Shown here piece after piece: positions 55,722 to 64,000 of a stretch of DNA of 64,000 bases. The DNA is taken from contig NZ_CP022303.1 of NCBI RefSeq assembly GCF_004216475.1, forward strand, positions 3,782,001 to 3,846,000. The letters run 5' to 3'. Every line of letters starts with the position of its first letter. Within the stretch, counting starts at the first letter, position 1. Origin of the DNA: Thalassococcus sp. S3. Lineage in GTDB: Bacteria; Pseudomonadota; Alphaproteobacteria; Rhodobacterales; Rhodobacteraceae. A model generated the notes under the pieces. It did no database searches. It worked only from the letters and a program-made list of their open reading frames with translations, and was not told the DNA's origin. A program made the position numbers and the translations under genes.

Positions 55722-56609
55722 TCAGGTCAGATGGGTCTCGAACCATGCCAGCGTCCGGTCCCAGGCCAATTGTGCCATCTCCGCGTCGTAGCGCGGCGTG
55801 CTGTCGTTGTGAAACCCGTGGTTGGCGCCCTCGTAGATATGCGCCTCATACACCTTGTCGTTGGCTTGCAATGCGGTTTCAAAGTCGGGCCAGCCCGCGT
55901 TAATACGCTCGTCAAGTTCACCCATGTGGATCAAGAGCGGCGCACTGATCTTGGGCACATCTTCCGACGCAGGTTGGCGGCCATAGAAAGGTACGCCAGC
56001 CGCGAGTTCGGGATAGGCCACGGCAATGGCCCCCACCACGCCACCGCCGTAGCAGAACCCAACGGCGCCAACGCGCCCCGTGCTGTCGTCACGCTGCAAC
56101 AGATGTTCGAAACCTGCGAAAAAGTCGTTCATCAGGGCGACACGGTCCACTGTCCTTTGTAAGTCCCGCCCATCCGCGTCGTTGCCGGGATAGCCGCCCA
56201 CGGACGTTAAACCATCCGGCGCAAGCGCCATGTAGCCCGCCTTGGCCAAGCGTCGTGCCACGTCTTCGATATACGGGTTCAGTCCACGGTTCTCGTGAAT
56301 GACCAGCACAGCGGGAAGCGGGCCATCCGCCGCCGCGGGTCGCACCAGATAACCGCGCACGTCACCGGTGCCTTCGGGCGACGGGTACATAATGTAGTCG
56401 GCATGAATATCAGGGTCATTGAACGACACTTGCTGAGCAAGCGCATAGTCGGGGCTGAGCATCGTCAGCAAGCCCGCAGCTGTGACCCCGCCAACCGCAA
56501 ACTTGCCTGCCCGGTCCAGGAACTCGCGTTTCGTTATCTTGCCGTGCGCATAGAAGTCGTAAAGATCGAGCAGTTCTTGATCAAAATCCTTGGCGGTCAT
56601 GCGGGTCAT
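55722..56609 (-). CDS. Dienelactone hydrolase-family protein (YghX-like)
   Basis: This is a 295-residue alpha/beta hydrolase with nucleophile Cys186 in GFCYGGG, an acid in MGELDERINAG and His in ANHGFHND. An N-terminal extension of about 60 residues (FYAHGKITKREFLDRAGKFAVGG then AAGLLTML) looks like a membrane-targeting or Tat-like leader, as in YghX-type proteins. The substrate is unknown. It lies 16 bp after the cytochrome b gene on the same strand, so the two are probably one operon. A second Met three residues in (56600) is an alternative start. Confidence 0.9.
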   Translation of the reverse strand: MTRMTAKDFDQELLDLYDFYAHGKITKREFLDRAGKFAVGGVTAAGLLTMLSPDYALAQQVSFNDPDIHADYIMYPSPEGTGDVRGYLVRPAAADGPLPAVLVIHENRGLNPYIEDVARRLAKAGYMALAPDGLTSVGGYPGNDADGRDLQRTVDRVALMNDFFAGFEHLLQRDDSTGRVGAVGFCYGGGVVGAIAVAYPELAAGVPFYGRQPASEDVPKISAPLLIHMGELDERINAGWPDFETALQANDKVYEAHIYEGANHGFHNDSTPRYDAEMAQLAWDRTLAWFETHLT

Positions 56610-56625
56610 TGTGGCTCTCCGTTGG

Positions 56626-57186
56626 TCAGGTGTCGGGGTAGTGGGATGTGTCCGGTTCGGTCGACCGTCCGGACACCATCCGCGTCAGGGTCGCATCTTG
56701 GTCGATGAAATGATGTTTGAGTGCGGCCGCGATATGCACCGCCACAAGCAGGCAAAGTGCAAAACCCACATAGTAGTGCACGTTTGATGACAGCGACGCG
56801 AGCCACCTTACTTCGGGAGCGGCGGGGATCGAGAACCAGCCAAAGACATCCACCGACCGACCCCGAAACACTGTCCGCCCTATCCCCGACAAGGGCATCA
56901 ACAGGATGCCGGCAAGCAGGCTCCAATGCACCCATCTGGATCCTACGGCTTGCCAGCGCGGACCATCCGACACGGCATCAGGAAAGCCGCGTAGGATACG
57001 CCACGCGACACGCCAGGTTCCAATGACAAGAACCAGAACGCCCAAGGAAGCATGTATGCCAACAAGCGGGCGCCGCGCTTCTCTCTCCAGCCCGGCAAAC
57101 TCGAGATAGAGGCCAAACATCAGCATCCCAATCATCGCAAGTGCCAGGAGCCAGTGGTTCAGACGGGACACGCGATCATACGTCAT
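56626..57186 (-). CDS. Cytochrome b561-type di-heme membrane protein
   Basis: This is a 186-residue protein with four membrane helices and His residues at 11 (LNHWLL), 45 (GIHASLG), 87 (WVHWSL), 137 (NVHYYVG) and 151 (VAVHIAAALKHH), as in the prokaryotic CybB family. These proteins shuttle electrons between quinones and periplasmic or membrane partners. It is first in the cytochrome b-dienelactone hydrolase pair and divergent from marR, separated by 256 bp. Confidence 0.93.
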   Translation of the reverse strand: MTYDRVSRLNHWLLALAMIGMLMFGLYLEFAGLEREARRPLVGIHASLGVLVLVIGTWRVAWRILRGFPDAVSDGPRWQAVGSRWVHWSLLAGILLMPLSGIGRTVFRGRSVDVFGWFSIPAAPEVRWLASLSSNVHYYVGFALCLLVAVHIAAALKHHFIDQDATLTRMVSGRSTEPDTSHYPDT

Positions 57187-57419
57187 GGCGCACCTTCTCT
57201 ATGAACAGTTGTGCTTTGGCGCGAGATGTTTGGCGCACTGGGGAACAAGCCCTCTCCAGGGCGGTCTGCGACCAACCCAATTGCCAAGGGACACCACGCC
57301 CCGGTCACTGGCGGCGCGATGTCGAAGCAAAGCACCGCGCTGGTACGCGCGCGCAGATGCAAACGGTCAAAGATCAAAAACGCTGTGCCCATCGAAACGG
57401 ATATCCTTGTTTCTGATTC

Positions 57420-57435
57420 TTAGTTAGCTTACTAA
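57420..57435. promoter_or_regulatory. MarR-type operator candidate
   Basis: TTAGTTAGCTTACTAA is a 16-bp palindrome with one mismatched pair, ending 7 bases before the marR start codon (57443). Its size and position suit autoregulation by the MarR protein and, being in the divergent region, control of the cytochrome b operon. Confidence 0.5.
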
Positions 57436-57442
57436 TATTTTG

Positions 57443-57925
57443 ATGACACGCAAAGAAGCCGACCTGCACTTCCTGCTACATTCCGCCGCCCTGATCGAAG
57501 ATGCGGTGCGCCGTGCGCTGGTGCCGCTGGGGCTCGGGCCGAGCCAAGCGCGGGTTCTTGATGCGCTGGATCGCCTGGGGCAAGCGTCTCAGGCAGAGCT
57601 TGCTCAGGTTTGCAACATCACCGCGGCAAGCATGAGCACCATGACCATGCGCCTTCTCGCGGCAGGCTTCATCGAGCGACAGCAAGACCCGAAGGAACGG
57701 CGCAGCAATATATTGCGGCTTTCGGACCGGGGCCGATTGCTCTTGAACGATATACACGCGGCCTGGGCCAGCGTGGATCGTTTGATCGAAACATCTGTGG
57801 GTGCTGACAAGGCCAAAAGCATCGCACAGCTTACCCGTACATTGCGCGATGCGCTGGGGGGCAGAACGCCGGGGGCGCGAGCGTCGAACGGATCTGCCGC
57901 GACGCGCGATACTGAAAGCGCTTAG
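57443..57925 (+). CDS. MarR-family transcriptional regulator
   Basis: This is a 160-residue winged-helix regulator. The dimer helix HFLLHSAALIEDAVRRAL is followed by the recognition region AELAQVCNITAASMSTMTMRLL and the wing DPKERRSNILRLSDRGR. ATG 57443 is preferred over the TTG one codon earlier. It probably represses itself and the divergent cytochrome b and dienelactone hydrolase genes, responding to an aromatic or quinone-like compound; that ligand is inferred from the family only. Confidence 0.93.
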   Translation: MTRKEADLHFLLHSAALIEDAVRRALVPLGLGPSQARVLDALDRLGQASQAELAQVCNITAASMSTMTMRLLAAGFIERQQDPKERRSNILRLSDRGRLLLNDIHAAWASVDRLIETSVGADKAKSIAQLTRTLRDALGGRTPGARASNGSAATRDTESA

Positions 57926-57934
57926 CAAGCCTTG

Positions 57935-58693
57935 CTACTCCCGCACCATGAACTGCCCGCTCATCGTTCCTTTGAAACAGCGGGGGAAATAGGGATACGT
58001 GTCGGTTGCGAAATACGTGTATGTGCCATCGACATCCATCCCGTTGCATTCATCAAGCGTGCCCGAGCCTGAGCGATATTCGAAGTCTTCTTCGAACTGG
58101 CCATCGTGCACGCCATATGGCGGGCTGGGACGGGTACCTGGTTTGAGATGCCACGAAGACGTGGCGTTCCCGGGATCATAGTGGATCTCGAACCCGTCTG
58201 GAGCATACCCAATATGCGAGCCGTTGGTTGAAGCCGCATAAATGTCAGACACCGCGTGGTAGTGGTAAAGCCCCGAGCGATCCACATGCGCATCTTGCGT
58301 GTCCATCCCCAAGCGTCGTGGGGCGTGCATGGCTTGTTGTCGCCATCCGCTTGCGGGGTTGTCGCCGATCCCGTTCCGCCCATTCGGATCGTAATATCCG
58401 GCGGTGTAAGGGCGCAACGGAACACCCGTCAGCGTGACGCCGACCGTCATCAAACCGGTTGTGATCGTGTCGGCACGTTGCGGGTTGGTCGGGAAGCAGA
58501 ATTTAAGGTTTTGAGCGCGAAATGCGTTTGGGTTTGCGCGGTTTGGAAAGCGACCCATCTCGTGATTGGGGACGCCGTTCGAGGTGATGCACGTTCGGTC
58601 ATCCACAATGAAGGTGTGAGACACATTCTCATGCGAGAGGGCCGCAATCGGCCACATCAAGGCTGATGCAACGCAGGCAAATGTTCGGATCAT
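57935..58693 (-). CDS. Secreted YHYH-domain protein
   Basis: This is a 252-residue protein with a signal peptide (about 1-20, cleavage after ALS). The family motif YHYH is at 143-146 (SGLYHYHAVSD). Further conserved-looking blocks are IGYAPDGFEIH and ECNGMDVDGTYTYF near the C-terminus. Four cysteines are likely paired in the periplasm. The activity of YHYH proteins is not established. It converges on marR with a 9-bp gap. Confidence 0.88.
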   Translation of the reverse strand: MIRTFACVASALMWPIAALSHENVSHTFIVDDRTCITSNGVPNHEMGRFPNRANPNAFRAQNLKFCFPTNPQRADTITTGLMTVGVTLTGVPLRPYTAGYYDPNGRNGIGDNPASGWRQQAMHAPRRLGMDTQDAHVDRSGLYHYHAVSDIYAASTNGSHIGYAPDGFEIHYDPGNATSSWHLKPGTRPSPPYGVHDGQFEEDFEYRSGSGTLDECNGMDVDGTYTYFATDTYPYFPRCFKGTMSGQFMVRE

Positions 58694-58739
58694 GTGGTCG
58701 CTCCGTAATGATCATATGACTAGATCAACGGCGCAAACC

Positions 58740-59618
58740 TTACTTTCTGGCGGAGATGACGTATTTGCCCGCCCCCGCTCCGCGAAATCCCGCCAAGCAG
58801 GCATCCACCACGTGCCTGACTAGCGCCCTCGGACGCATCTTGTCGTAGCCGATAGACAGGGTCAGCGGTGGCAGCGGATCGGATATGGGACGGGCGACCA
58901 CTTGTGCACCGGAATACGTAGTGTCGGATCGGGGCTGCATGTTCAGGATCGCGCATCCCAGACCAGCGCCAACCAGATTGCGCACCATTTCAGTCGATGT
59001 CGCATAGGCCACGACACGCGCCTCGCGTTCCTGTTTGTCGAACAGGTCGGTGTAGTAGGTTGCAGCAACCGGTCGGTCGAGGACTACGAGCGGCTCGCGG
59101 GCAATCTCTTCCAATCTCATAGCAGCCTGATCCGCCAACGAGTGCTCTGCCGGAAGCAAGCAGTATGACGGCGCCTTGACAAGCACGTCAAAGCCAATGG
59201 CGGGCCGCACGTCCTCGCTGACGAACAGAATGATATCGAAGCAGCCCTCCAACAGCCCCTTCTGAGCGCCGTCGTTGTCACATTCTTCAAGATGAAGATC
59301 GACAGTATTGCTGTCAGGCAAGCATGTCGCGAGTGTGCCCGGCAGAAAGGCCGGCGCGATCGGGGCGTAGTGGCCAATGCGCAAAGTCCCACTGAGAGAT
59401 TGCCGCAAGTCGGCCCCTTCGGCCAGGACGGCATGGTAATCCTCCAGCAGGCGTTCGAGCTTGCGCGCGACTGCGGTCCCGCTTGCCGCTCGCTGAATGC
59501 CCCGCGACTGCTGCCGGGTCACCAAGCTCAGGTCGAATGCCGACTCGAACTGGGCTACCGACCGCCGGCCCCGGAAACCATCGTCCAGATGGACCAAAGG
59601 CCGGTCATGCACTAACAA
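58740..59618 (-). pseudogene. LysR-type regulator lacking its DNA-binding domain
   Basis: The effector-binding half is well preserved (LSGTLRIGHYAPIAPAFLP, ELDVLVKAPSYCLL-like region, GAGLGCAILNMQP). Of the N-terminal domain, however, only the last helix remains (SVAQFESAFDLSLVTR then GIQRAASG). The helix-turn-helix that should precede it is absent. The first residues (VHDRPLVHLDDGFRGRR) are unrelated, and the frame begins right after a stop that ends an IS5-like remnant, with only a TTG start. I read it as a 5' truncated gene. Confidence 0.7.
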
Positions 59619-59735
59619 TCAAATTTGACCACCCAGGTGGGGCTGATCAGTGCGCTGTGCCTTGAGGTAAATGGCATCGATCATTACCGTTTTCTCTTCA
59701 CCGCTCTCAGCGGCCCTACCCTCAAACTTTTCCAC
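59619..59735 (-). mobile_element. IS5-family transposase scrap
   Basis: On the minus strand 59735-59619 reads GVEKFEGRAAESGEEKT (first residue just outside), then VMIDAIYLKAQRTDQ, PHLGGQI and stop. The MIDA-YLKAHRT pattern is the first DDE aspartate block of IS5-group transposases. Nothing else of the element is recognisable, and it abuts the truncated LysR gene in the same frame. Confidence 0.5.
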
Positions 59736-59994
59736 TCCCTTCTGCGAGTTCGCACGATAAGTGTGTCCCGCCCAAGCCAACATCTCGCCTCAAGCCAAAG
59801 TTTACGAGACTGCCCGAATGATGTTACCTGAAAACGGTATTGTTTGACTATTGATCTGAGCAACATACCGAGCTTCAAAGAAAAAGAGTATGGCCAAAAA
59901 AGCTTGTGCAACAGTACCATGCGGGGCGCTTGTGCTGGTTTAGCTAAAGTAATCCCGTGCAGGTCGGTATCGCAAAATCTGCAGGAAGGGCGGC
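59736..59994. promoter_or_regulatory. AT-richer leader region of the protease gene
   Basis: The region has no supported gene. It is less GC-rich than the surroundings and contains the ribosome site GGAAGGGCGGC directly before ATG 59995. Promoter elements cannot be placed with confidence. Confidence 0.3.
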
Positions 59995-60705
59995 ATGATT
60001 ATAGCTTTGCTCGACGCTTTGCCCGACATCTCCGTCCTACGAAACGCGTTAATTGCGCCGCCTTGGGCAGGTGGTGAAGTGTCGCGGCACGCAACCCAAA
60101 CCGCGCAAACACTTTCTAACGCCTGTCCGGGTGCGCGGATCTTGCCTGTGCCGATCCTTGATTCAAACGGACAGAGCGGTGATATTCGCGCGATGTCGCA
60201 AGCATTTACCTGGCTCGCTGAAAACGCGGAACGCTTCGGGATAAATCTGATCTGCGCGCCGATCTCGGATGGTACAAATAGTATCGATGACAGCGAGTTA
60301 CGTGAGTCTGAGCTTGGCGTAGCAATTTCCAATCTGCGCCAGCGCGGCGTGTTGACAGTTGCTGCTGCGGGCAACGGGTTTCGCTATGGCAGCAGGGCGT
60401 TCTGCCAGGGTATGGGCACACCTGCGATCTTGCGCGAGACAATCAGCGTCGGTGCCGCAAATGGATCTGAACCTGCGCCGCGCAGTCAGCGATTGGCCCT
60501 TTCGGGGCCGTGCCGGACCACATGTTTCGCGCACCCAGCGCCACCCGGGGGCACTAGCGGCGCTGCAGCCCGCGTATCGAGCATGATAGCGGCCAGGATG
60601 ATCAAGGGCGAAAGCGGCGAAGTTGCTCTTGCCGAGCTGTTGCACGGGTCGGCCGAGACCGTTGTAGGCGGGCCAGAAGAGATCTGGCCCGCCCTTTTGG
60701 ACTAA
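59995..60705 (+). CDS. Compact subtilisin-like (S8-type) serine protease
   Basis: This is a 236-residue protein. The order and spacing of catalytic motifs fit family S8: Asp7 in IIALLDALPD, His32 in SRHATQTAQTL, the oxyanion Asn127 in VAAAGNG and Ser188 in GGTSGAAARVS. It is much shorter than typical subtilases, and the Asp lies at the very start, so there is no signal peptide and no propeptide; it would work in the cytoplasm as made. Its stop is 2 bp from the stop of the giant minus-strand gene. The start is supported by GGAAGG. Partner and target are unknown. Confidence 0.75.
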   Translation: MIIALLDALPDISVLRNALIAPPWAGGEVSRHATQTAQTLSNACPGARILPVPILDSNGQSGDIRAMSQAFTWLAENAERFGINLICAPISDGTNSIDDSELRESELGVAISNLRQRGVLTVAAAGNGFRYGSRAFCQGMGTPAILRETISVGAANGSEPAPRSQRLALSGPCRTTCFAHPAPPGGTSGAAARVSSMIAARMIKGESGEVALAELLHGSAETVVGGPEEIWPALLD

Positions 60706-60707
60706 GC

Positions 60708-63700
60708 TTAGTACTGGATCACCTTCTTCGCTGCGGCAAGTTCCAGCGACTTATAGGTCAGCGCCGCTGCTTTGGCGCCACCGGTCACGATCAGTAAACC
60801 GGCTTTAACCTTGGCGGCCTCCATCGGCAGAATGGTGGCAACATTCGAGGTAATTGTGCCGATGGCATCCATGAATGTCGCGGAACCACGGAATCCTTCG
60901 GGTGCCTCCCTTGAGCGGTCGGCTGGGTCTTTTGACTTGCCAATCCGATCCATGATAAATCCGAACGCTACCGCACTGCAGACCAGTGAGACACTCGTCG
61001 TTCCTAGATCTGTCCACGCGTAGAACTTGTGCCCAAATGGGGCATCGCCACCCACGCTTGGTTTCGGGATAGGGCTATCAACCCGCCAGAACACCGACGC
61101 TGCGGCAACCATTGCCGACAGCGTTGACGCAACAACGATGGTCCATTCCAGCGCGGAGACTTCATCTCCTTCGCCATCGTGACGTGTAAACACCGTTGCC
61201 GCCGCGCCGAGTGCAGCGAAGACCGTTATTACGATTGAGCCAAAGGTCGAGGTCGAAAAGTCGTCCTTGAACGATTTGATCGCGAAGTAGCCTGCCGCCG
61301 CCATTTTCAGGCAGGCTGCCCCTATTCCAAGGAAATATTTCGCGTTTTCAAAGAAGGCCGCAAAGTCGTCATCCTGCGCCATTACAGCGCTGATCACCGT
61401 GCGTTTTTCATCGCCTGGTTTGAACGGAGCTTTACCAACGATAAGCTTGTAGGCGATGGTTGCGGGGATCGCTCCAACCAACATAACCGCGTCGATCAAG
61501 CGGAACGACGTGTCGACATGGCTGCCTGGCGCGACCAGTTTGATCAATTTCTCAATAAACGGAAAGCTAATGGAGCTGAACAGAATAGCCCGCAACCCGT
61601 CGATCATTTTAGCTGCAAGTTCAATCGCTTTGATTATCAGAATTTCGACCGCGTTAAGTAGACCGATCGCAGCATCCGCACCGGCAGCTACGACGATCTT
61701 GGCGAATGTATCGAAGCTGAACAGATCGGTAGTTGGCACTTCGTTCCCAACAATCGCATGAACATCGGCTTGAATCTGCGTCCATGTTTCCGTGATGTTA
61801 TCAAGCTCAGATGCAAGAGTTCCGGCTACAAAGCTTTCCAGTTCCTCAAGCAGGTTTGGTGCATATTCAGGCACGTCAATCTGGATGACCTCGTCCATGA
61901 TGTTTCCGAATTGGTCAGTAATCCACCCCATCACCGGGTTCCCAACCGCCTGATCGACCAGACCGTGCAGCGCGTCACCTGCAGATTGGAACATGTCTGC
62001 AAAACTATCACCCTGGGTGACGGGAGGCAGTTCCGTAATCGGGACCCCGAATTCGGCTTTCCAGTCGCGGATCTGGCTTTTGACCGATCCAAAGCCTTTA
62101 GCTACGTGGCTGGCCACACCGGAGATGTTGTCGCGTACGAAGATCAGTGCTTGATCAGTTGCGTTGACCATCACGTCGCGCGCAAGAAGAACGTCGTCCC
62201 AGTTGAAGACGAATTTCAGGAACTCCCATACCTTCTCAAGCGCGACGTTCATCTGCTCCCATAACCAAGTGAAGAAACCGCCGATTTCTTCTAGAGTTTC
62301 CAGAACAAACTTGCGGATCTTGCCGCCGATTTCGCAGATGAATTCCAATGCTTTATCCGTCATGTTGACGACGAACGTCCAGCCATCTTGGATACCTTGC
62401 CAGATGCCTTCGAAGAAGTCGGACAGCGTGTCACCGAGGGCAGCGAACTCATCACCGCCAGTTGCTCGCGCTTTGATCAGACGATCAGCCGTGGCCGTAT
62501 CGGCCATCCCGATACCGCTTGCACCAGAAGTTAGGGCAAAACTTTGGACTGGTAGCTTGGCGGTCTTCAGGCTATTTGAAAAGGCTGTGCCGTTGGTTTC
62601 ACGAACGCCCGGAAGAACCCCGTTGGTCACCTGTTTGGCGAGCGCTGCTATGTGGTTCAACGCAGCAACCATACCTTCGACCTCGCCCTGGCGCGCGCCA
62701 GTTTTGTAGACAGCTGGCAGAAGGTCGCTGGATAACAAGTCCTGTGCCGTCACCGAAGCCAACCGCTCGTGTGCGGTAGCGGCGGGGTTGATATCAATCG
62801 CGTTGTCGTAAGTTTCGATCTCGAACCGGTAGACTGGCGGTGCCAGCGTGCGCACCTTGTCATACAGGTTCACCGCACCATTCGCGTCGGTCGTCGCTTC
62901 CACCTTGACGTTGGGTCCGATGAAAACGCTTTTACCGTTCACCACGACATGTGCCGCCGCCGAGGCCGACACCATGACCTTGCAGCCCATTTGTGGCATG
63001 CCACCACTGTCCATCATGCGCAGGGCAACGCCATAGCAGCTCATCTTCACGACCTCGCTGGGCGCATCGACAAGCACCGGAGCTTCAAGCCACGCCCCGC
63101 TTGCCGCGTCACGGTGCACATGCGCGACCTGACCGTTGGTATAGGTTACAATCATCGCTGTTGTGGTGGCACCATCACCGTAAACCGGCGCAATTCCTTG
63201 CACATCGGCGCGCAGGCGCAGCGGGGTCGATAACGCATCGGCTTCACGTTCAGCACTGTCAGAGCGGACCGTTAAAAGGTTGCCGTCAGTGCCAAGCGCC
63301 CAGACCGAGACCGCGCCGTCAGGGCTTTCTGCAATATTCAGCCGCCGCACTTTGGTCGCAACATCCGCACCCATCAATTCGACAACTTTCGCGTCCTTGT
63401 GGTTGTCCAGCTCTTCAGCGGAAATGACAAAGACGCCCTCACCACTGATATACAGGTCGTGGCCGTCGTTGCGGTTCTGACCGGTCTCAAGCAAGCGCGC
63501 GCCTTTGGGGCATGGCAGCGGCACCACTGGAGGCACGCTTATCGCCTTGCCGTTGTCGTCAAACTCCGGAAACGGGCGGAACGTCAGAACTTCAGCGCCC
63601 GCATTACTGCCAAGCACCGCGATACCGGCGCCAACATAAGGGTCGATCATCGGCTCGAAGTCGTGGATTTCCTGATAGTCGACTGCAGGAGAATACACAT

Positions 63701-64000
63701 AGGCGCGCTTCAATTCTTGTCTTGAATTGCTGCGGATCAGATAGAGCGTATCGACCCGAGATCCGCTGGCATCGACCACTGTTGTCCAGGTGTGATGCTC
63801 ATCTTCTAGGACCCGAAGACCGTGAATTTCAGTATCTGCACGCGTGCCGCAATCGGTCCAAGTGATGTCGTTCCATGCATCGGCCTCGCTGTTAAGATCA
63901 TAGGCAATCAGCAAGCGGTCAGCGCCCTTGGCCTCGCGCGGACCAACGGCAGCGGCTATCGTGATGCGCCCGTCATTGGACCAAGCAGCCGCAATCGCGC
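60708..64000 (-). CDS. Giant protein: beta-propeller-like N-part, helical middle, multi-helix membrane C-part; 5' end outside window
   Basis: The frame is open to the right edge (at least 1097 residues). The visible N-terminal 350 residues show repeated short blade-like patterns (AAAWSNDGRITIAAAVG, ESPDGAVSVWALGTDGNLL) like a propeller. A small beta domain follows (TTDANGAVNLYDKV, about 62880). Then comes a long helical region with Trp-rich amphipathic helices (about 62180-62420, GGFFTWLWEQMN, EKVWEFLKFVFNW), and in the last 350 residues about five hydrophobic helices (LVGAIPATIAYKLI, IVITVFAALGAAATV, WTIVVASTLSAMVAA and others). I do not recognise the family. The layout suggests a membrane-acting protein with a sensor or binding propeller. 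Confidence 0.8.
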   Translation of the reverse strand, partial: AIAAAWSNDGRITIAAAVGPREAKGADRLLIAYDLNSEADAWNDITWTDCGTRADTEIHGLRVLEDEHHTWTTVVDASGSRVDTLYLIRSNSRQELKRAYVYSPAVDYQEIHDFEPMIDPYVGAGIAVLGSNAGAEVLTFRPFPEFDDNGKAISVPPVVPLPCPKGARLLETGQNRNDGHDLYISGEGVFVISAEELDNHKDAKVVELMGADVATKVRRLNIAESPDGAVSVWALGTDGNLLTVRSDSAEREADALSTPLRLRADVQGIAPVYGDGATTTAMIVTYTNGQVAHVHRDAASGAWLEAPVLVDAPSEVVKMSCYGVALRMMDSGGMPQMGCKVMVSASAAAHVVVNGKSVFIGPNVKVEATTDANGAVNLYDKVRTLAPPVYRFEIETYDNAIDINPAATAHERLASVTAQDLLSSDLLPAVYKTGARQGEVEGMVAALNHIAALAKQVTNGVLPGVRETNGTAFSNSLKTAKLPVQSFALTSGASGIGMADTATADRLIKARATGGDEFAALGDTLSDFFEGIWQGIQDGWTFVVNMTDKALEFICEIGGKIRKFVLETLEEIGGFFTWLWEQMNVALEKVWEFLKFVFNWDDVLLARDVMVNATDQALIFVRDNISGVASHVAKGFGSVKSQIRDWKAEFGVPITELPPVTQGDSFADMFQSAGDALHGLVDQAVGNPVMGWITDQFGNIMDEVIQIDVPEYAPNLLEELESFVAGTLASELDNITETWTQIQADVHAIVGNEVPTTDLFSFDTFAKIVVAAGADAAIGLLNAVEILIIKAIELAAKMIDGLRAILFSSISFPFIEKLIKLVAPGSHVDTSFRLIDAVMLVGAIPATIAYKLIVGKAPFKPGDEKRTVISAVMAQDDDFAAFFENAKYFLGIGAACLKMAAAGYFAIKSFKDDFSTSTFGSIVITVFAALGAAATVFTRHDGEGDEVSALEWTIVVASTLSAMVAAASVFWRVDSPIPKPSVGGDAPFGHKFYAWTDLGTTSVSLVCSAVAFGFIMDRIGKSKDPADRSREAPEGFRGSATFMDAIGTITSNVATILPMEAAKVKAGLLIVTGGAKAAALTYKSLELAAAKKVIQY

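Larger units (their letters stand above)
49147..64000. mobile_element. Putative genomic island at the 5' end of dusA (right end not seen)
   Basis: A dusA-adjacent recombinase remnant is followed by about 13 kb of accessory genes, several pseudogenes, long intergenic stretches and a scrap of an IS. I did not find a second copy of the dusA 5' end in the window, so the right border is unknown, and the region may be several old insertions rather than one island. Confidence 0.4.

Noticed and set aside
49147..64000. Second copy of the dusA 5' end as the far attachment site of an island
   Set aside because: I looked for the dusA start-region sequence to the right and did not see it; the border, if any, is beyond the window.

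Overview
The window looks like chromosome of a high-GC alphaproteobacterium of the Rhodobacterales (Roseobacter/Rhodobacteraceae type). The evidence is gene order and content: yajC-secD-secF-Mth938-like-ccmABCDG in one run, der-bamB-YfgM-like protein in another, acnA beside a DUF1223 gene, a heterotetrameric sarcosine oxidase (soxB, soxD, soxA, soxG), ccmI-ruvX-DUF1289, and an Atm1-type exporter. I saw no rRNA, tRNA or CRISPR array.

Layout. 1-3.4 kb: end of a GMC (choline-dehydrogenase-like) oxidoreductase, a DMT transporter, a lipid acyltransferase and a GFA-fold protein. 3.5-7.8 kb: DUF1223 divergent from aconitase, then a frameshifted SDR gene. 8-14.2 kb (minus strand): Sec accessory and cytochrome c maturation genes. 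14.5-19.2 kb: a pentapeptide-repeat membrane protein that looks accessory, serS, a polytopic membrane protein and an SDR. 19.4-24.1 kb (minus): desaturase, der, bamB, YfgM-like. 24.3-29.3 kb: a two-gene RND efflux system. 29.7-36.9 kb: Atm1-type ABC exporter, LysM protein, LOG-family protein overlapping a RarD-like permease, DJ-1/PfpI protein, metallophosphoesterase and superoxide dismutase. 37.3-44.4 kb: sarcosine oxidase genes, split by about 1.4 kb holding three or four very small membrane-protein genes and a cluster of palindromes. 44.6-49.1 kb: ccmI, ruvX, DUF1289, a PhyH-like gene, a TauE/SafE permease and dusA.

From 49.15 kb to the right edge the character changes. A decayed, chimeric tyrosine recombinase starts 114 bp from the 5' end of dusA, which is a known integration target. 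It is followed by accessory genes: a membrane-anchored winged-helix regulator with inverted domain order, a Sel1-like secreted protein, a Tat-type cupin, an RTX protein, an orphan response regulator, a cytochrome b/dienelactone hydrolase/MarR module, a YHYH protein, a LysR gene that has lost its DNA-binding domain beside an IS5-like scrap, a compact subtilisin-like protease, and a very large uncharacterised protein that runs off the window. I read this as a genomic island or a patchwork of old insertions at dusA.

The best candidates for something undescribed are the compact S8 protease that meets the giant propeller/membrane protein tail to tail (59995-64000), the sensor-TM-wHTH regulator with its secreted neighbours (50968-53188), and the palindrome/small-protein interval inside the sarcosine oxidase locus (41733-43179).
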